This document shows positions 15,123 through 23,748 of a DNA stretch of 27,195 nucleotides, in pieces (positions within the stretch are counted from its first letter, which is position 1; every line of letters starts with the position of its first letter). The stretch lies in NCBI GenBank assembly GCA_905209075.1, contig CAJLRL010000034.1, positions 1 through 27,195 of the forward strand, in the 5' to 3' direction. The notes under the pieces were generated by a model. That model was not told the DNA's origin. It made no database searches and saw only the letters and a program-made list of their open reading frames with translations. The translations under genes and the position numbers were made by a program. Source of the DNA: an uncultured Lachnospiraceae bacterium. GTDB taxonomy: Bacteria > Bacillota > Clostridia > Lachnospirales > Lachnospiraceae.

Positions 15123-16406
15123 TTATCTTTGTGCAAGTTCATTTGCTATCTCTTCCCATGTGATATTTTTTTCAACCATAAGGATCATGCAATTATACAT
15201 AAAATCAGATATCTCAAACTTCAGATCATCTTTATCCGAATTTTTGGCTGCTATCACAATTTCGGTGCTCTCCTCACCGAGTTTCTTTAAGATTTCATCA
15301 AGTCCCTTATCTAATAGTTCATTTGTATAAGAACCTTCTTTAGGATTGTTCTTCCTGTCAACAATATCATTGTACACTGTTTCTAAGACCCTGAGTGGGT
15401 TTTTTTCTACAAATTCTTTTTTTACGATATTGTTAAAGAAGCATGATCTGTTTCCTGTGTGACATGCTGCCCCAACCTGTGAAACCTTTGCAAGAATCGT
15501 ATCATAATCACAATCTGCTGTGAGTGATTTTACATACTGTAAATGTCCAGATGTAAGTCCTTTTGTCCATAACTCATTACGGCTTCTGCTCCAGTATGTC
15601 ATGCGTCCGCTGTTTATTGTAACATTAAACGCTTCCTCGTTCATATATGCAAGCATAAGTACTTCTTCGTTTTTATAATCCTGGACGATCACCGGTACCA
15701 TCCCATCAGAATTTAATTTTAGATCTTCCCACTTAAGATCCGGGGTAAAATTATCTACAAGTATCCCTCTTTCTGAGAGAGTGGTCTTTAAATCCATTAT
15801 ATCGTTTGCCGGATCGTTAATGAATGCACCGGCAATCCCTCTTACTGTTTCTCTTTTTAAGACATCACATATTTTATCCAGACCGTTGTCCGGCATATAT
15901 ACGACATAAGGAGTGGACGTAAGATTTTCCAGTGCATCTATTATATCTATGTTCAGCACAAGAAGCTCATGGAAAGTATCTTCTATTTCTTCCTGATGTT
16001 TAAAGATATAATCAACATTGCTTATGGACATTAAAATCCTGTCTTTTCCGAAACGTTCACTCGCTTCGTTTGCGAGCGAAAGACTTGAATCCTTTGTAGC
16101 ATTAAAAATAACCTGGAGACATCCGGCATAAAGAAGTTTTTTTACATCCTCTATCCTGTTTATATTGCCACCGGCACATACTTTTACATCAATATTTCTA
16201 TTTATGTTTTCTATTGTATGTATATTTTTTTCATGTTCATCATCATCTGTAGACAGATCAAATATTATGATCTTATCAATTCCACTGTCGTTGTACAATT
16301 GACACAGTGCGTATACATCCTCAAATTCTGTAAAATCTGTTGGAGATTTGACAGCCTTTCCATCTTTAAGATATAAAGTGGCAACAATATTTTTAAATCC
16401 TGTCAA
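15123..16406 (-). CDS. hisIE: HisIE with N-terminal degenerate HisA/HisF-like barrel
   Basis: A fusion of 427 residues. Residues about 224-330 are HisI (phosphoribosyl-AMP cyclohydrolase): metal residues D298, D300, D302 (ADCDYD) and zinc cysteines C299, C315 and C322, with the 16 and 7 spacing of the family. Residues about 345-427 are HisE (phosphoribosyl-ATP pyrophosphatase; KKLGEESTEIVIAAK). Together they catalyse steps 2 and 3 of histidine synthesis. The first 218 residues resemble a HisA/HisF TIM barrel (LYLKDGKAVK, IIIFDLST, CAGGNINRIEDVKKLL), but the two catalytic aspartates are Tyr (position 12) and Ser (SIS, about 129). Start: I favour TTG at 16406, 1 nt after the hisB stop, with AAAGGAAG upstream. 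An in-frame ATG at 16439 lies within hisB and adds 11 unrelated residues. Confidence 0.88.
   Translation of the reverse strand: MTGFKNIVATLYLKDGKAVKSPTDFTEFEDVYALCQLYNDSGIDKIIIFDLSTDDDEHEKNIHTIENINRNIDVKVCAGGNINRIEDVKKLLYAGCLQVIFNATKDSSLSLANEASERFGKDRILMSISNVDYIFKHQEEIEDTFHELLVLNIDIIDALENLTSTPYVVYMPDNGLDKICDVLKRETVRGIAGAFINDPANDIMDLKTTLSERGILVDNFTPDLKWEDLKLNSDGMVPVIVQDYKNEEVLMLAYMNEEAFNVTINSGRMTYWSRSRNELWTKGLTSGHLQYVKSLTADCDYDTILAKVSQVGAACHTGNRSCFFNNIVKKEFVEKNPLRVLETVYNDIVDRKNNPKEGSYTNELLDKGLDEILKKLGEESTEIVIAAKNSDKDDLKFEISDFMYNCMILMVEKNITWEEIANELAQR
16056..16080 (-). repeat. GC-rich hairpin inside the hisIE pseudo-barrel region
   Basis: On the coding strand TTCGCTCGC and GCGAGTGAA can form a 9-bp stem (one G-U pair) around a 7-nt loop. 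It stands out in an AT-rich gene, is not followed by a T run, and lies in the segment coding for the HisA/F-like domain. Its role, if any, is unknown. Confidence 0.45.
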
Positions 16407-16407
16407 T

Positions 16408-16998
16408 TTATAAACTTCCTTTCGTTGACATAATGTCACTTATTCTGCTATCAAAGGAGCATGCATCATCAAGCGCCTTGGCAAAAGCCTTAAACATTGC
16501 TTCTATCATATGATGATCATTTCCCGGTGTGATCACTTTTATGTGTAAATTCATTCCGGCGGCATATGATACAGCATAAAAAAATTCTTTTACCATCTGG
16601 GTATCCATTGTTCCGACACGTTCAGCGCTAAACTGTGCATCAAACTGCAGATATGGACGTCCTGACAGATCGATCGCACACAGAACAAGTGTTTCATCCA
16701 TAGGAAGGATAAAGCTTCCAAAACGCTTAATGCCCTTTTTGTCACCGATCGCTTCTTTTATAGCATTTCCAAGAACTATACCACAATCCTCTATTGTATG
16801 ATGGCAGTCCACATCAAGATCGCCATCACATTTAAGGGTCAGATCAAAAAATCCATGTTTTGAGAACCCTTCAAGCATATGGTTAAAAAATCCTATTCCT
16901 GTGTTTATATTTGATTTTCCTGTTCCGTCAATATCAAGTACAAGATCAATATCTGTCTCTTTTGTCTGTCGTTTCACATTTGCAGTACGCATTGCCAT
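16408..16998 (-). CDS. hisB: Imidazoleglycerol-phosphate dehydratase
   Basis: Manganese-dependent dehydratase that makes imidazole-acetol phosphate in histidine synthesis. The 196-residue protein is the monofunctional form without a HisN phosphatase domain. It has the metal-binding motifs DCHHTIEDCG (about 64-73) and DHHMIEAMFKAF near residue 160, and the GFFNHML loop at 36-42. AAAGGAG with a 9-nt gap sets the ATG at 16998. It lies 14 nt after hisD, and the hisIE start follows its stop by 1 nt. Confidence 0.97.
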   Translation of the reverse strand: MAMRTANVKRQTKETDIDLVLDIDGTGKSNINTGIGFFNHMLEGFSKHGFFDLTLKCDGDLDVDCHHTIEDCGIVLGNAIKEAIGDKKGIKRFGSFILPMDETLVLCAIDLSGRPYLQFDAQFSAERVGTMDTQMVKEFFYAVSYAAGMNLHIKVITPGNDHHMIEAMFKAFAKALDDACSFDSRISDIMSTKGSL

Positions 16999-17012
16999 AA
17001 ATCGTAACTCCT

Positions 17013-18302
17013 TTAATCTTCAAATCTTACTTTAATCGAATTTGCGTGCGCAGTCAACTGTTCACACTGTGCAAATTGCTCAATATCTGTGTGGACCTTC
17101 TCAAGAGCTTCACGTGAATATGAGATAATGCTTGATTTTTTGATGAAATCATCAACACTGAGTGCTGAGAAAAATTTTGCTGTTCCGTTTGTCGGAAGCA
17201 CATGGTTAGGTCCTGCAAAATAATCTCCTAAAGGCTCTGAAGAATATTCTCCGATAAAGATTGCCCCTGCATTTCTGATACGTGTCATGACTGTGAACGG
17301 ATCCTTTGTAACTATCTCCATATGTTCAGATGCTATCTCATTTACGGCATCTATTGCATCGTCCATATTGTCTGCGACAAGGATATATCCATAATTATCA
17401 AGGGATTTCTGGATGATTTCTTTTCTTGAAAGAACTTTTACGAAGCCTTCTACCTCGTCAGAAACTTTCCCGGCCAGTTCTTTGCTTGTCGTGATAAGTA
17501 TAGCTGATGCCATCTCGTCATGTTCCGCCTGGGATAAAAGATCAGCCGCAACATATCTTGGGTTTGCGGTTTCATCTGCAAGTACCAAAATCTCACTTGG
17601 CCCTGCGATTGAATCAATGCTTACATAACCAAACACCGCCTTTTTTGCAAGGGCAACAAAAATATTTCCCGGTCCTACTATTTTGTCAACCTTTGGAACG
17701 CTCTCTGTTCCGAATGCCATAGCTGCTATAGCCTGGGCGCCGCCAACTTTATATATTTCGTCAACACCGGCTTCGTTTGCAGCAACAAGAGTTGAAGGAT
17801 ATACTTTTCCGTCTGCTCCAGGAGGTGTGCACATAACGATTTTATCAACTCCGGCAACCTTTGCAGGAAGTACATTCATAAGAACCGATGAAGGGTATAC
17901 TGCCTTTCCACCCGGAACGTATACACCGGCTTTTTCAAGCGCAGTAACCTTCTGTCCTAAAATGATCCCATCCTCTGATGTAAACCATGAGTTCTGGAGC
18001 TGTTTTTCATGATATTTTTTAATATTTACAAGGGATTTCCTGATCACAGCAAGAAGCTTTTCATCAACTTTATCATAGGCCTCCTGTATTTCTTCTTTTG
18101 TAACACGGATATTTGAAGCGTCAATATCAGCCTTGTCAAATTTCTTCGTATAGTCAAATATCGCTTTATCCCGGTTTTTTCTTACATTATTTATAATTTC
18201 GTTTACACTGCTCTCATATTCTGTATAGTTGTTCGGACTTCTTTTAAGCAGGTTCTCCAATATGTTTTGTTTTGAATCCTTTGTTAATTTTAAAATTCTC
18301 AT
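17013..18302 (-). CDS. hisD: Histidinol dehydrogenase
   Basis: Zinc enzyme for the last two steps of histidine synthesis, oxidising histidinol to histidine with two NAD+. The 429-residue protein shows VYVPGGKAVYPSSVLMN, the GPGN and GPSEILVLAD segments, the zinc-site LSQAEHDE, the catalytic ASEHMEI pair (Glu-His) and a late HANSIKVR with the C-terminal metal histidine. I chose the ATG at 18302 because GGAGG precedes it by 5 nt. An ATG four codons upstream overlaps that site and lacks one of its own. It follows hisG by about 40 nt. Confidence 0.97.
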   Translation of the reverse strand: MRILKLTKDSKQNILENLLKRSPNNYTEYESSVNEIINNVRKNRDKAIFDYTKKFDKADIDASNIRVTKEEIQEAYDKVDEKLLAVIRKSLVNIKKYHEKQLQNSWFTSEDGIILGQKVTALEKAGVYVPGGKAVYPSSVLMNVLPAKVAGVDKIVMCTPPGADGKVYPSTLVAANEAGVDEIYKVGGAQAIAAMAFGTESVPKVDKIVGPGNIFVALAKKAVFGYVSIDSIAGPSEILVLADETANPRYVAADLLSQAEHDEMASAILITTSKELAGKVSDEVEGFVKVLSRKEIIQKSLDNYGYILVADNMDDAIDAVNEIASEHMEIVTKDPFTVMTRIRNAGAIFIGEYSSEPLGDYFAGPNHVLPTNGTAKFFSALSVDDFIKKSSIISYSREALEKVHTDIEQFAQCEQLTAHANSIKVRFED

Positions 18303-18341
18303 TTCTGCCTCCATAATATGACAAATGTTATTATTTAATGA

Positions 18342-18989
18342 TTATTTTATTACGGTTTTCAGATCGCTTATCAACTTTGTAATGCGCTCATTATCCATTT
18401 TCATACTGACCTGATTTACAACAACTCTTGCAGATAAAGGACATACTTCCTCAAGTACTGTCAGTCCGTTTTCCTTTAAGGTTGTTCCTGTCTCTACTAT
18501 ATCACAGATCACCTCAGAAAGACCAACAATAGGTGCAAGTTCGATAGAACCGTTTAATTTAATAATCTCAACTGTCTGATGTTTTTTATTATAAAAATAA
18601 TCTTTGGCGATATGTGGATACTTTGTTGCAACACGGATCTGATCGTGGTGCAGGAGCAGTTCTCTGGCACTTTCCGGACCACAGATACACATACGGCATT
18701 TTCCAAATCCTAGATCTAGGACTTCATATATGTTTCTGCCCTCCTCAAGTATCGTATCTTTTCCTACAACACCGATATCCGCAGCACCATATTCTACATA
18801 TGTAGGTACGTCCGGTCCTTTTGCAAGGAAGAATTTAAGCTTTAATTCTTCATTTACAAAAATAAGCTTTCTTGTGTCGGGATCTTTCATTTCCTCACAT
18901 GTTATTCCGATTTCTTCAAATAACTGTAATGTTTTTTTTGCAAGTCTGCCCTTGCCCAATGCAAATGTTAAATATCTGTCTTCACTCAT
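18342..18989 (-). CDS. hisG: ATP phosphoribosyltransferase, short (HisZ-dependent) form
   Basis: First enzyme of histidine synthesis, joining ATP and PRPP. At 215 residues it is the short HisG type that lacks the C-terminal regulatory domain and works as a hetero-octamer with HisZ, encoded directly upstream. Recognisable parts are ALGKGRLAKKTLQLF near the start, AADIGVVGKDTI and the PRPP-binding DIVETGTTLKENGL. The ATG at 18989 is preceded by GAGG at 7 nt. A GTG one codon earlier overlaps the hisZ stop and is worse spaced. Feedback control by histidine is expected to act through HisZ. Confidence 0.96.
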   Translation of the reverse strand: MSEDRYLTFALGKGRLAKKTLQLFEEIGITCEEMKDPDTRKLIFVNEELKLKFFLAKGPDVPTYVEYGAADIGVVGKDTILEEGRNIYEVLDLGFGKCRMCICGPESARELLLHHDQIRVATKYPHIAKDYFYNKKHQTVEIIKLNGSIELAPIVGLSEVICDIVETGTTLKENGLTVLEEVCPLSARVVVNQVSMKMDNERITKLISDLKTVIK

Positions 18990-18991
18990 CA

Positions 18992-20182
18992 CTATTCCTC
19001 TATAAACTCAACTTTATTAATATGGTTCGACACCGCATATGCAGCATAATCTTCTTTTGATCTTTCAGTATCTTTAAGTATCATTTCGACATTTATACCC
19101 TTTTTTCTCATAAGTGTACATTTTGAAATAGCCTTTTTGAAAGCCGCTTCCTCAAAAACAATAAGTGCAGACTCTTCTATGACAGGAATTTCTATATTTT
19201 GTCTCTGTAAAGCCGCCATAAGCTGGTCAACGACTATCGCAAAACCGATTGCCGGTGAATTTTTACCGAAATGGCTTAAAAGATTATTATATCGGCCACC
19301 TTTTACTATTGCTTCACCTGTTCCATATGTAAATCCCTGGAAAATAATTCCGGTATAGTATTTATAATCACTTATAAGCCCGAACTCATATGAAACATAT
19401 TTTTCTATTCCATATGCTGTAATGTATTCCCTTAGACTTTCCAATGTTACAACAGATTTAAGTATGTCAGGATAATTTTTTGCCAACTGCTTTGCATTTT
19501 GGAGGTCGTCATCAGATATATCAAAATTGCCTAACAGTTTAAACAGCCCCTTTAGATCATCCTTAAGATCTAATGTGTCGACAAATTCCTCGACTCCATA
19601 GAAATTTTTGTTTGATATAAGTTCACGAAGCTGCTCCTCGTCTTCCTCAAGAAGTCCGGCAGCTTTGATCAGTCCGCCAAAATATCCTGAATTTCCGACG
19701 GAAATCTGGAACTGTTTAAGTCCTGACTCAAGTAAAGAATCTACAACCATAGACAAAATTTCTGCATCAGCTGAAATCGAATCATCACCTATAAGTTCAG
19801 CTCCGCACTGTGTGGTTTCTTTTAATCTGCCCTGATAGTCGGAAGAATTGATAAATGTATTTCCCAGATAACAGAGCTTGACTGGCATATCATCATCCAT
19901 ATAATATTTTGCTGCACTACGTGCTATTGCAGGAGTAAAATCCGGACGCAGTACCAATGTGTTTCCTTCTTTATCAAAAAATTTGTATAAATCCTTTGAT
20001 GCTATAGTTCCTACCTCGTTTCCGAATATATTAAAAAACTCAAATGTCGGTGTCATTATGTCGTGATAACCGTACTTAAGAAGCGTTTTATGAAGCTTAT
20101 CCTGAAGATAAAGTTTATTTTTACATTCTTTGTTGTATATATCCCTGACACCATCAGGTGTATGTAATAATTGTTTTTTCAT
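18992..20182 (-). CDS. hisZ: HisZ, regulatory subunit of ATP phosphoribosyltransferase
   Basis: Paralogue of histidyl-tRNA synthetase that lacks aminoacylation and tRNA-binding activity and supports the short HisG. The 396-residue protein has class II synthetase-like motifs (TPTFEFFNIFG, LRPDFTPAIARSAAKYY and GGRYNNLLSHFGKNSPAIGFA) but no normal C-terminal anticodon-binding domain. It opens the his cluster with only a weak GTGAG site before the ATG. The leader is about 30 nt, too short for a T-box or attenuator, so control is more likely at the promoter. The hisG start sits at its stop codon. Confidence 0.93.
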   Translation of the reverse strand: MKKQLLHTPDGVRDIYNKECKNKLYLQDKLHKTLLKYGYHDIMTPTFEFFNIFGNEVGTIASKDLYKFFDKEGNTLVLRPDFTPAIARSAAKYYMDDDMPVKLCYLGNTFINSSDYQGRLKETTQCGAELIGDDSISADAEILSMVVDSLLESGLKQFQISVGNSGYFGGLIKAAGLLEEDEEQLRELISNKNFYGVEEFVDTLDLKDDLKGLFKLLGNFDISDDDLQNAKQLAKNYPDILKSVVTLESLREYITAYGIEKYVSYEFGLISDYKYYTGIIFQGFTYGTGEAIVKGGRYNNLLSHFGKNSPAIGFAIVVDQLMAALQRQNIEIPVIEESALIVFEEAAFKKAISKCTLMRKKGINVEMILKDTERSKEDYAAYAVSNHINKVEFIEE

Positions 20183-20207
20183 TTTTTCTCACTTTCATAT
20201 GGTAAAG

Positions 20208-20228
20208 TAGTATCGTGGTAGCATACTA
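20208..20228. promoter_or_regulatory. Dyad at the his promoter -10, candidate operator
   Basis: TAGTAT (20208-20213) and ATACTA (20223-20228) are inverted copies separated by 9 nt. One arm is the -10 box of the his promoter and the other lies near the start of transcription. A dimeric repressor bound here would block initiation. The regulator is not identified in this window. Confidence 0.4.
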
Positions 20229-20251
20229 ACATAATATACATATATTGTCAA
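20223..20251 (-). promoter_or_regulatory. Promoter of the his cluster
   Basis: On the minus strand consensus TTGACA (20246-20251), a 17-nt spacer and TAGTAT (20223-20228) with an extended TG. The leader to the hisZ ATG is about 30 nt. It is the only strong promoter found between recU and rplU. Confidence 0.75.
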
Positions 20252-20260
20252 CCCTGCCAT

Positions 20261-20283
20261 GAGTGTTTTATGGTAAAACATTC
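20261..20283. terminator. Possible weak hairpin between recU and the his promoter
   Basis: GAGTGTTTT (20261-20269) and AAAACATTC (20275-20283) pair with one G-U on the plus strand (an A-C mismatch on the minus strand). It lies between the recU stop and the his promoter but has no following T run, so termination of the recU transcript here is uncertain. Confidence 0.25.
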
Positions 20284-20297
20284 ATTATCAATAAATA

Positions 20298-20831
20298 TTA
20301 TTTGCGCATATCAAGATCGATCTGCATCGTATCTAAATATGGAATTAACACACCGGGAACCTCTTTTAAAAAGAAGTCAGGATCAAGTTCGTCATATCTG
20401 AAGCTTTTCCTTCCACCAGCCTCTGCCCTGTTCCAGAAATACTTAAGCTGCCTGTATGTAAGATAATAATATTTATCCTTATGTGTATAGGAAATAAGGA
20501 TAAATGCGATTCCATCCTGCTTTTCAAATTCTTCCATAAACTGAACCTGATGTTTATGGATGTTCGCAAGCGGAAATGTGTCAGTATTACATTCTTTAGC
20601 ATCAAAGCACACAGGAATACCCTGCACTGCACCGATATAATCGACAGTACTTTTCTGTTCAAAGTACGCAAGAGTAATATGTCTTGACTTCTGATCCATC
20701 TTTATCGGGGTTATCGGTGTCGGTATCTTCTGGATAAGAGCAAGACCATGTTCCCTGTATTTTTCATTTGTTTTATTTATCATGTCTTCAAGTGTGGAAC
20801 CTCGAAGACCTCTGGAATTCCATGTTGCCAT
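20298..20831 (-). CDS. recU: RecU-type Holliday junction resolvase
   Basis: Structure-specific nuclease that cuts Holliday junctions in recombinational repair and chromosome segregation in Firmicutes. The 177-residue sequence aligns by eye with RecU: NSRGLRGSTLEDMINKTN, IQKIPTPITPIK, AYFEQKSTVDYIG, CFDAKE and FPLANIHKHQVQFM. The catalytic pattern D64 and D77-x-K79 keeps the 13-residue spacing of Bacillus RecU D88, E101 and K103. In Bacillus recU lies next to the ponA penicillin-binding protein gene. Here it is last in a set of RNA-modification genes. The ribosome binding site is weak (GGAC). Confidence 0.88.
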   Translation of the reverse strand: MATWNSRGLRGSTLEDMINKTNEKYREHGLALIQKIPTPITPIKMDQKSRHITLAYFEQKSTVDYIGAVQGIPVCFDAKECNTDTFPLANIHKHQVQFMEEFEKQDGIAFILISYTHKDKYYYLTYRQLKYFWNRAEAGGRKSFRYDELDPDFFLKEVPGVLIPYLDTMQIDLDMRK

Positions 20832-20845
20832 ATTATTTTGTCCGT

Positions 20846-21799
20846 TTACATAAGTTTTTTGAATACATCAGGTATTTCATCTTTTATTTCCATTCCATCT
20901 TCAAACACAACTCTCTGTGCATGCAGAAGCTGGCTTTTGATACCATATTGTTCTTTATATTTATCATTTATTTTTCTGTCACCATATTTGTAGTCTCCTA
21001 TTATCGGATGACCGATAGATGCAAGATGGGCGCGTATCTGGTGGCTTTTTCCTGTTATAAGGTGAACTTCAAGTAAAGTTCTGTCACTTAATTTTTTAAC
21101 TGGGCGATACTCTGTTTTTATATGAGCTGATCCGACAGATATTGGATCATCTGATATAAGGACCTTATTTGCCGCTGCATCTTTTGTGAGATATCCTTCT
21201 ATAAGCATTTCATCCGATACATCACCGCACACCCATGCCATGTAATACTTTTTTATGGTTCTTTCCCTTAAATCTTCTGACAGTTTCTGAAGACCACTTA
21301 AACTCTTTCCCATTAATATGATCCCGGATGTATTCCTGTCAAGCCGGTTACAGACTGATGGTTTAAAATTTTTATATTCATCTAATGTTAAAGCACCTAT
21401 GCCTATCAGATATCCCAGAAGTCTTTCATTAGCGGAAATATCGTCCGTGTCAGCCTTTTGTGATAACATGTTTATAGGCTTTGAGGCTGCAAGGATATCC
21501 TCATCCTCATAAATCACTTTAAGTCCGTTAAGCTTTAATGAAGCAAGAAAGTTAAAGTTTTTCTTTAAGGTTTCCTCATCAACCGAGAACTTTTCGAATG
21601 TGTCATCGGATAGAAATATTTTTATCACATCCTGATTCTTTAATATTTCTGTCCCGGCTGCCTTTTTCCCATTTAATGTAAAGTTTTTCTTGCGCAGCAT
21701 TTTGTAAATAAATCCTGTAGATGCATTCAGCAATATTTTTTTCAGATATTTATCAAACCGTTGTCCGGCTTCATTTTTTCCTGCTATAAATTCTTTCAT
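20846..21799 (-). CDS. RluA-family 23S rRNA pseudouridine synthase (RluC/RluD type)
   Basis: Pseudouridine synthase that isomerises specific uridines in 23S rRNA. The 317-residue protein has an N-terminal S4 RNA-binding domain (about 12-60) and the RluA catalytic domain, with catalytic D154 in CNRLDRNTSGI and a later HQIRAHLASIGHPIIGDYKYG motif. The family usually has HRLD; here it is NRLD. Its ATG overlaps the stop of the upstream YgiQ-like gene (ATGA). Assignment to RluC or RluD cannot be made from sequence alone. Confidence 0.92.
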   Translation of the reverse strand: MKEFIAGKNEAGQRFDKYLKKILLNASTGFIYKMLRKKNFTLNGKKAAGTEILKNQDVIKIFLSDDTFEKFSVDEETLKKNFNFLASLKLNGLKVIYEDEDILAASKPINMLSQKADTDDISANERLLGYLIGIGALTLDEYKNFKPSVCNRLDRNTSGIILMGKSLSGLQKLSEDLRERTIKKYYMAWVCGDVSDEMLIEGYLTKDAAANKVLISDDPISVGSAHIKTEYRPVKKLSDRTLLEVHLITGKSHQIRAHLASIGHPIIGDYKYGDRKINDKYKEQYGIKSQLLHAQRVVFEDGMEIKDEIPDVFKKLM

Positions 21800-23733
21800 C
21801 TTTTCTTTTTATGAACATTCCTTATAGTTTTTTTCTTGTTATTTCTAACTGATTTGTCAGTTTTATTATTATTTTGTGCCGCTGCGTAACCAGAACTGCT
21901 TTTTGATTTTCCTTTATAGCCTGTACCATGATTTATATTTCTTGGACGGATAAGACATTTTTTGTCAAATCCGATCAAATCTGTCCTGCCTGCTTTTACA
22001 AGAGCTTCATGTACAAGATCATAGTTTTTAGGATTACGATACTGTATGAGAGCACGCTGCATAGCCTTTTCATGCGGATTTGTAGTGACATAAACCGGCT
22101 TTAAAGTAGCAGGATCAAGTCCTGTATAGTACATACATGTCGAAATTGTCGAAGGAGTCGGATAAAAATCCTGTACCTGCTCCGGCATATATCCTAAATC
22201 CCTTAAATATTCAGCAAGCTCTATAGCTTCTTTTAATGTGGAACCCGGATGTGAGGACATAAGGTATGGAACAAGATACTGCTCTTTTCCTATCTTTTTA
22301 TTCATGTCCTTGTATGCTTTTACAAATTTATTATATACTTCAACACTTGGCTTTCCAAGCTTGTTTAACACTTCATTTGATATATGTTCAGGGGCAACCT
22401 TTAATTGACCGCTGACATGATATTCACATAATTCGCGTAAAAATGTTTTATCCTTATCATAAATGAGATAATCAAAACGGATTCCCGAACGGATAAATAC
22501 TTTTTTAACTTTTGGAAGTGTACGAAGCTTGCGGAGCAGCTCTATGTAGTCGCTGTGATCAACAATAAGGTTTTTACAAGGCTGTGGGAAAAGACACTGT
22601 TTTGTCGGACAGGCTCCTTTTGTAAGCTGCTTTTTGCAGGCAGGTGCCCTGAAATTTGCAGTAGGTCCGCCGACATCATGGATATATCCCTTGAAATCCT
22701 TATCTTGTGTAATAAGTTTTGCTTCATCTATTATGGATTCATGGCTTCTTGTCTGTATGATCCTTCCCTGGTGAAATGTAAGAGCGCAGAAATTACAGCC
22801 TCCAAAACAGCCTCTGTTGCTTATAAGTGAAAACTTCACTTCAGAGATTGCAGGGATACCGCCGGCTGCCTCGTAAACCGGATGATAAGTCCTCATATAA
22901 GGCAGGGCATAAACCTCATCCATTTCATCCTGTGAAAGTGGTTTCTGTGGAGGATTCTGCACTACAAGAGTTTTCCCACCATATGGCTCAAACAGCCGTT
23001 TTCCGCTGAACGGGTCGGTATTGCAGTACTGTGTATAAAAGCTTTTTGCAAAAGTTTTTTTATCTGCTTTTATCTCATCATAATCAGGAAGTTCGATCGC
23101 ATCGTATATTATGTCTCTGTCCTTTGTTTTAAAAACCGTTCCGTCTATAAAAGTAATATCTTTTACATCCATCCCCGATGCAAGTGCATCCGCTATCTCT
23201 ACTATGCTTCGCTCGCCCATTCCGTATGAGATCAGATCAGCTCCGGAGTCAAGAAGTATTGAGCGTTTTACCTTGTTTGACCAGTAATCGTAGTGAGCCA
23301 TTCTTCTTAAGCTCGCTTCTATTCCACCTATTATAATAGGTGTTGTTTTGTATGTATGACGTATTAAGTTGCAGTATACAACTGTGGCATAATCCGGACG
23401 TTTTCCCATTTCACCGCCCGGGGTAAATGAATCTTTTTGTCTTCGTTTTTTTGACACGGAATAATGGTTGACCATAGAATCCATATTGCCAGCTGTAACT
23501 AAAAATCCAAGACGTGGTGCGCCAAGTATTGAAATTGATTTGTCATCCTTCCAGTCAGGCTGTGCAATTATACCGACTGTATATCCGTGTGACTGCAATA
23601 TCCGGGATATGATTGCATGCCCGAACGAAGGGTGATCCACATACGCATCTCCCGTTACATATACGAAATCAAGCTGCTCTATACCCTGCTCTTCCATATC
23701 CGCTTTTGATATTGGTAAAAAACCATTGCTCAT
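21796..23733 (-). CDS. YgiQ-family radical SAM protein
   Basis: A 645-residue radical SAM protein of the YgiQ (UPF0313) family, substrate unknown. The N-terminal domain (about 20-215) precedes the core, with its 4Fe-4S ligands at C309, C313 and C316 (SNRGCFGGCNFC). Later family segments are KGACPTKQCLFPQPC with further cysteines, and the QVQDFYPTPSTISTCMYYTG region. The C-terminal ~40 residues are rich in Lys, Asn and Ser (GKSKSSSGYAAAQNNNK and onward), a disordered basic tail likely to contact RNA or membranes. AGAGG precedes the ATG. It is placed between two pseudouridine synthases and overlaps the RluA-like gene by 4 nt. Confidence 0.92.
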   Translation of the reverse strand: MSNGFLPISKADMEEQGIEQLDFVYVTGDAYVDHPSFGHAIISRILQSHGYTVGIIAQPDWKDDKSISILGAPRLGFLVTAGNMDSMVNHYSVSKKRRQKDSFTPGGEMGKRPDYATVVYCNLIRHTYKTTPIIIGGIEASLRRMAHYDYWSNKVKRSILLDSGADLISYGMGERSIVEIADALASGMDVKDITFIDGTVFKTKDRDIIYDAIELPDYDEIKADKKTFAKSFYTQYCNTDPFSGKRLFEPYGGKTLVVQNPPQKPLSQDEMDEVYALPYMRTYHPVYEAAGGIPAISEVKFSLISNRGCFGGCNFCALTFHQGRIIQTRSHESIIDEAKLITQDKDFKGYIHDVGGPTANFRAPACKKQLTKGACPTKQCLFPQPCKNLIVDHSDYIELLRKLRTLPKVKKVFIRSGIRFDYLIYDKDKTFLRELCEYHVSGQLKVAPEHISNEVLNKLGKPSVEVYNKFVKAYKDMNKKIGKEQYLVPYLMSSHPGSTLKEAIELAEYLRDLGYMPEQVQDFYPTPSTISTCMYYTGLDPATLKPVYVTTNPHEKAMQRALIQYRNPKNYDLVHEALVKAGRTDLIGFDKKCLIRPRNINHGTGYKGKSKSSSGYAAAQNNNKTDKSVRNNKKKTIRNVHKKKR

Positions 23734-23748
23734 TGATTTGTTTCCTCT

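Noticed and set aside
18708..18721. Perfect 14-bp palindrome TCCTAGATCTAGGA
   Set aside because: It sits within hisG codons for a conserved-looking stretch and has no flanking regulatory context; probably chance.
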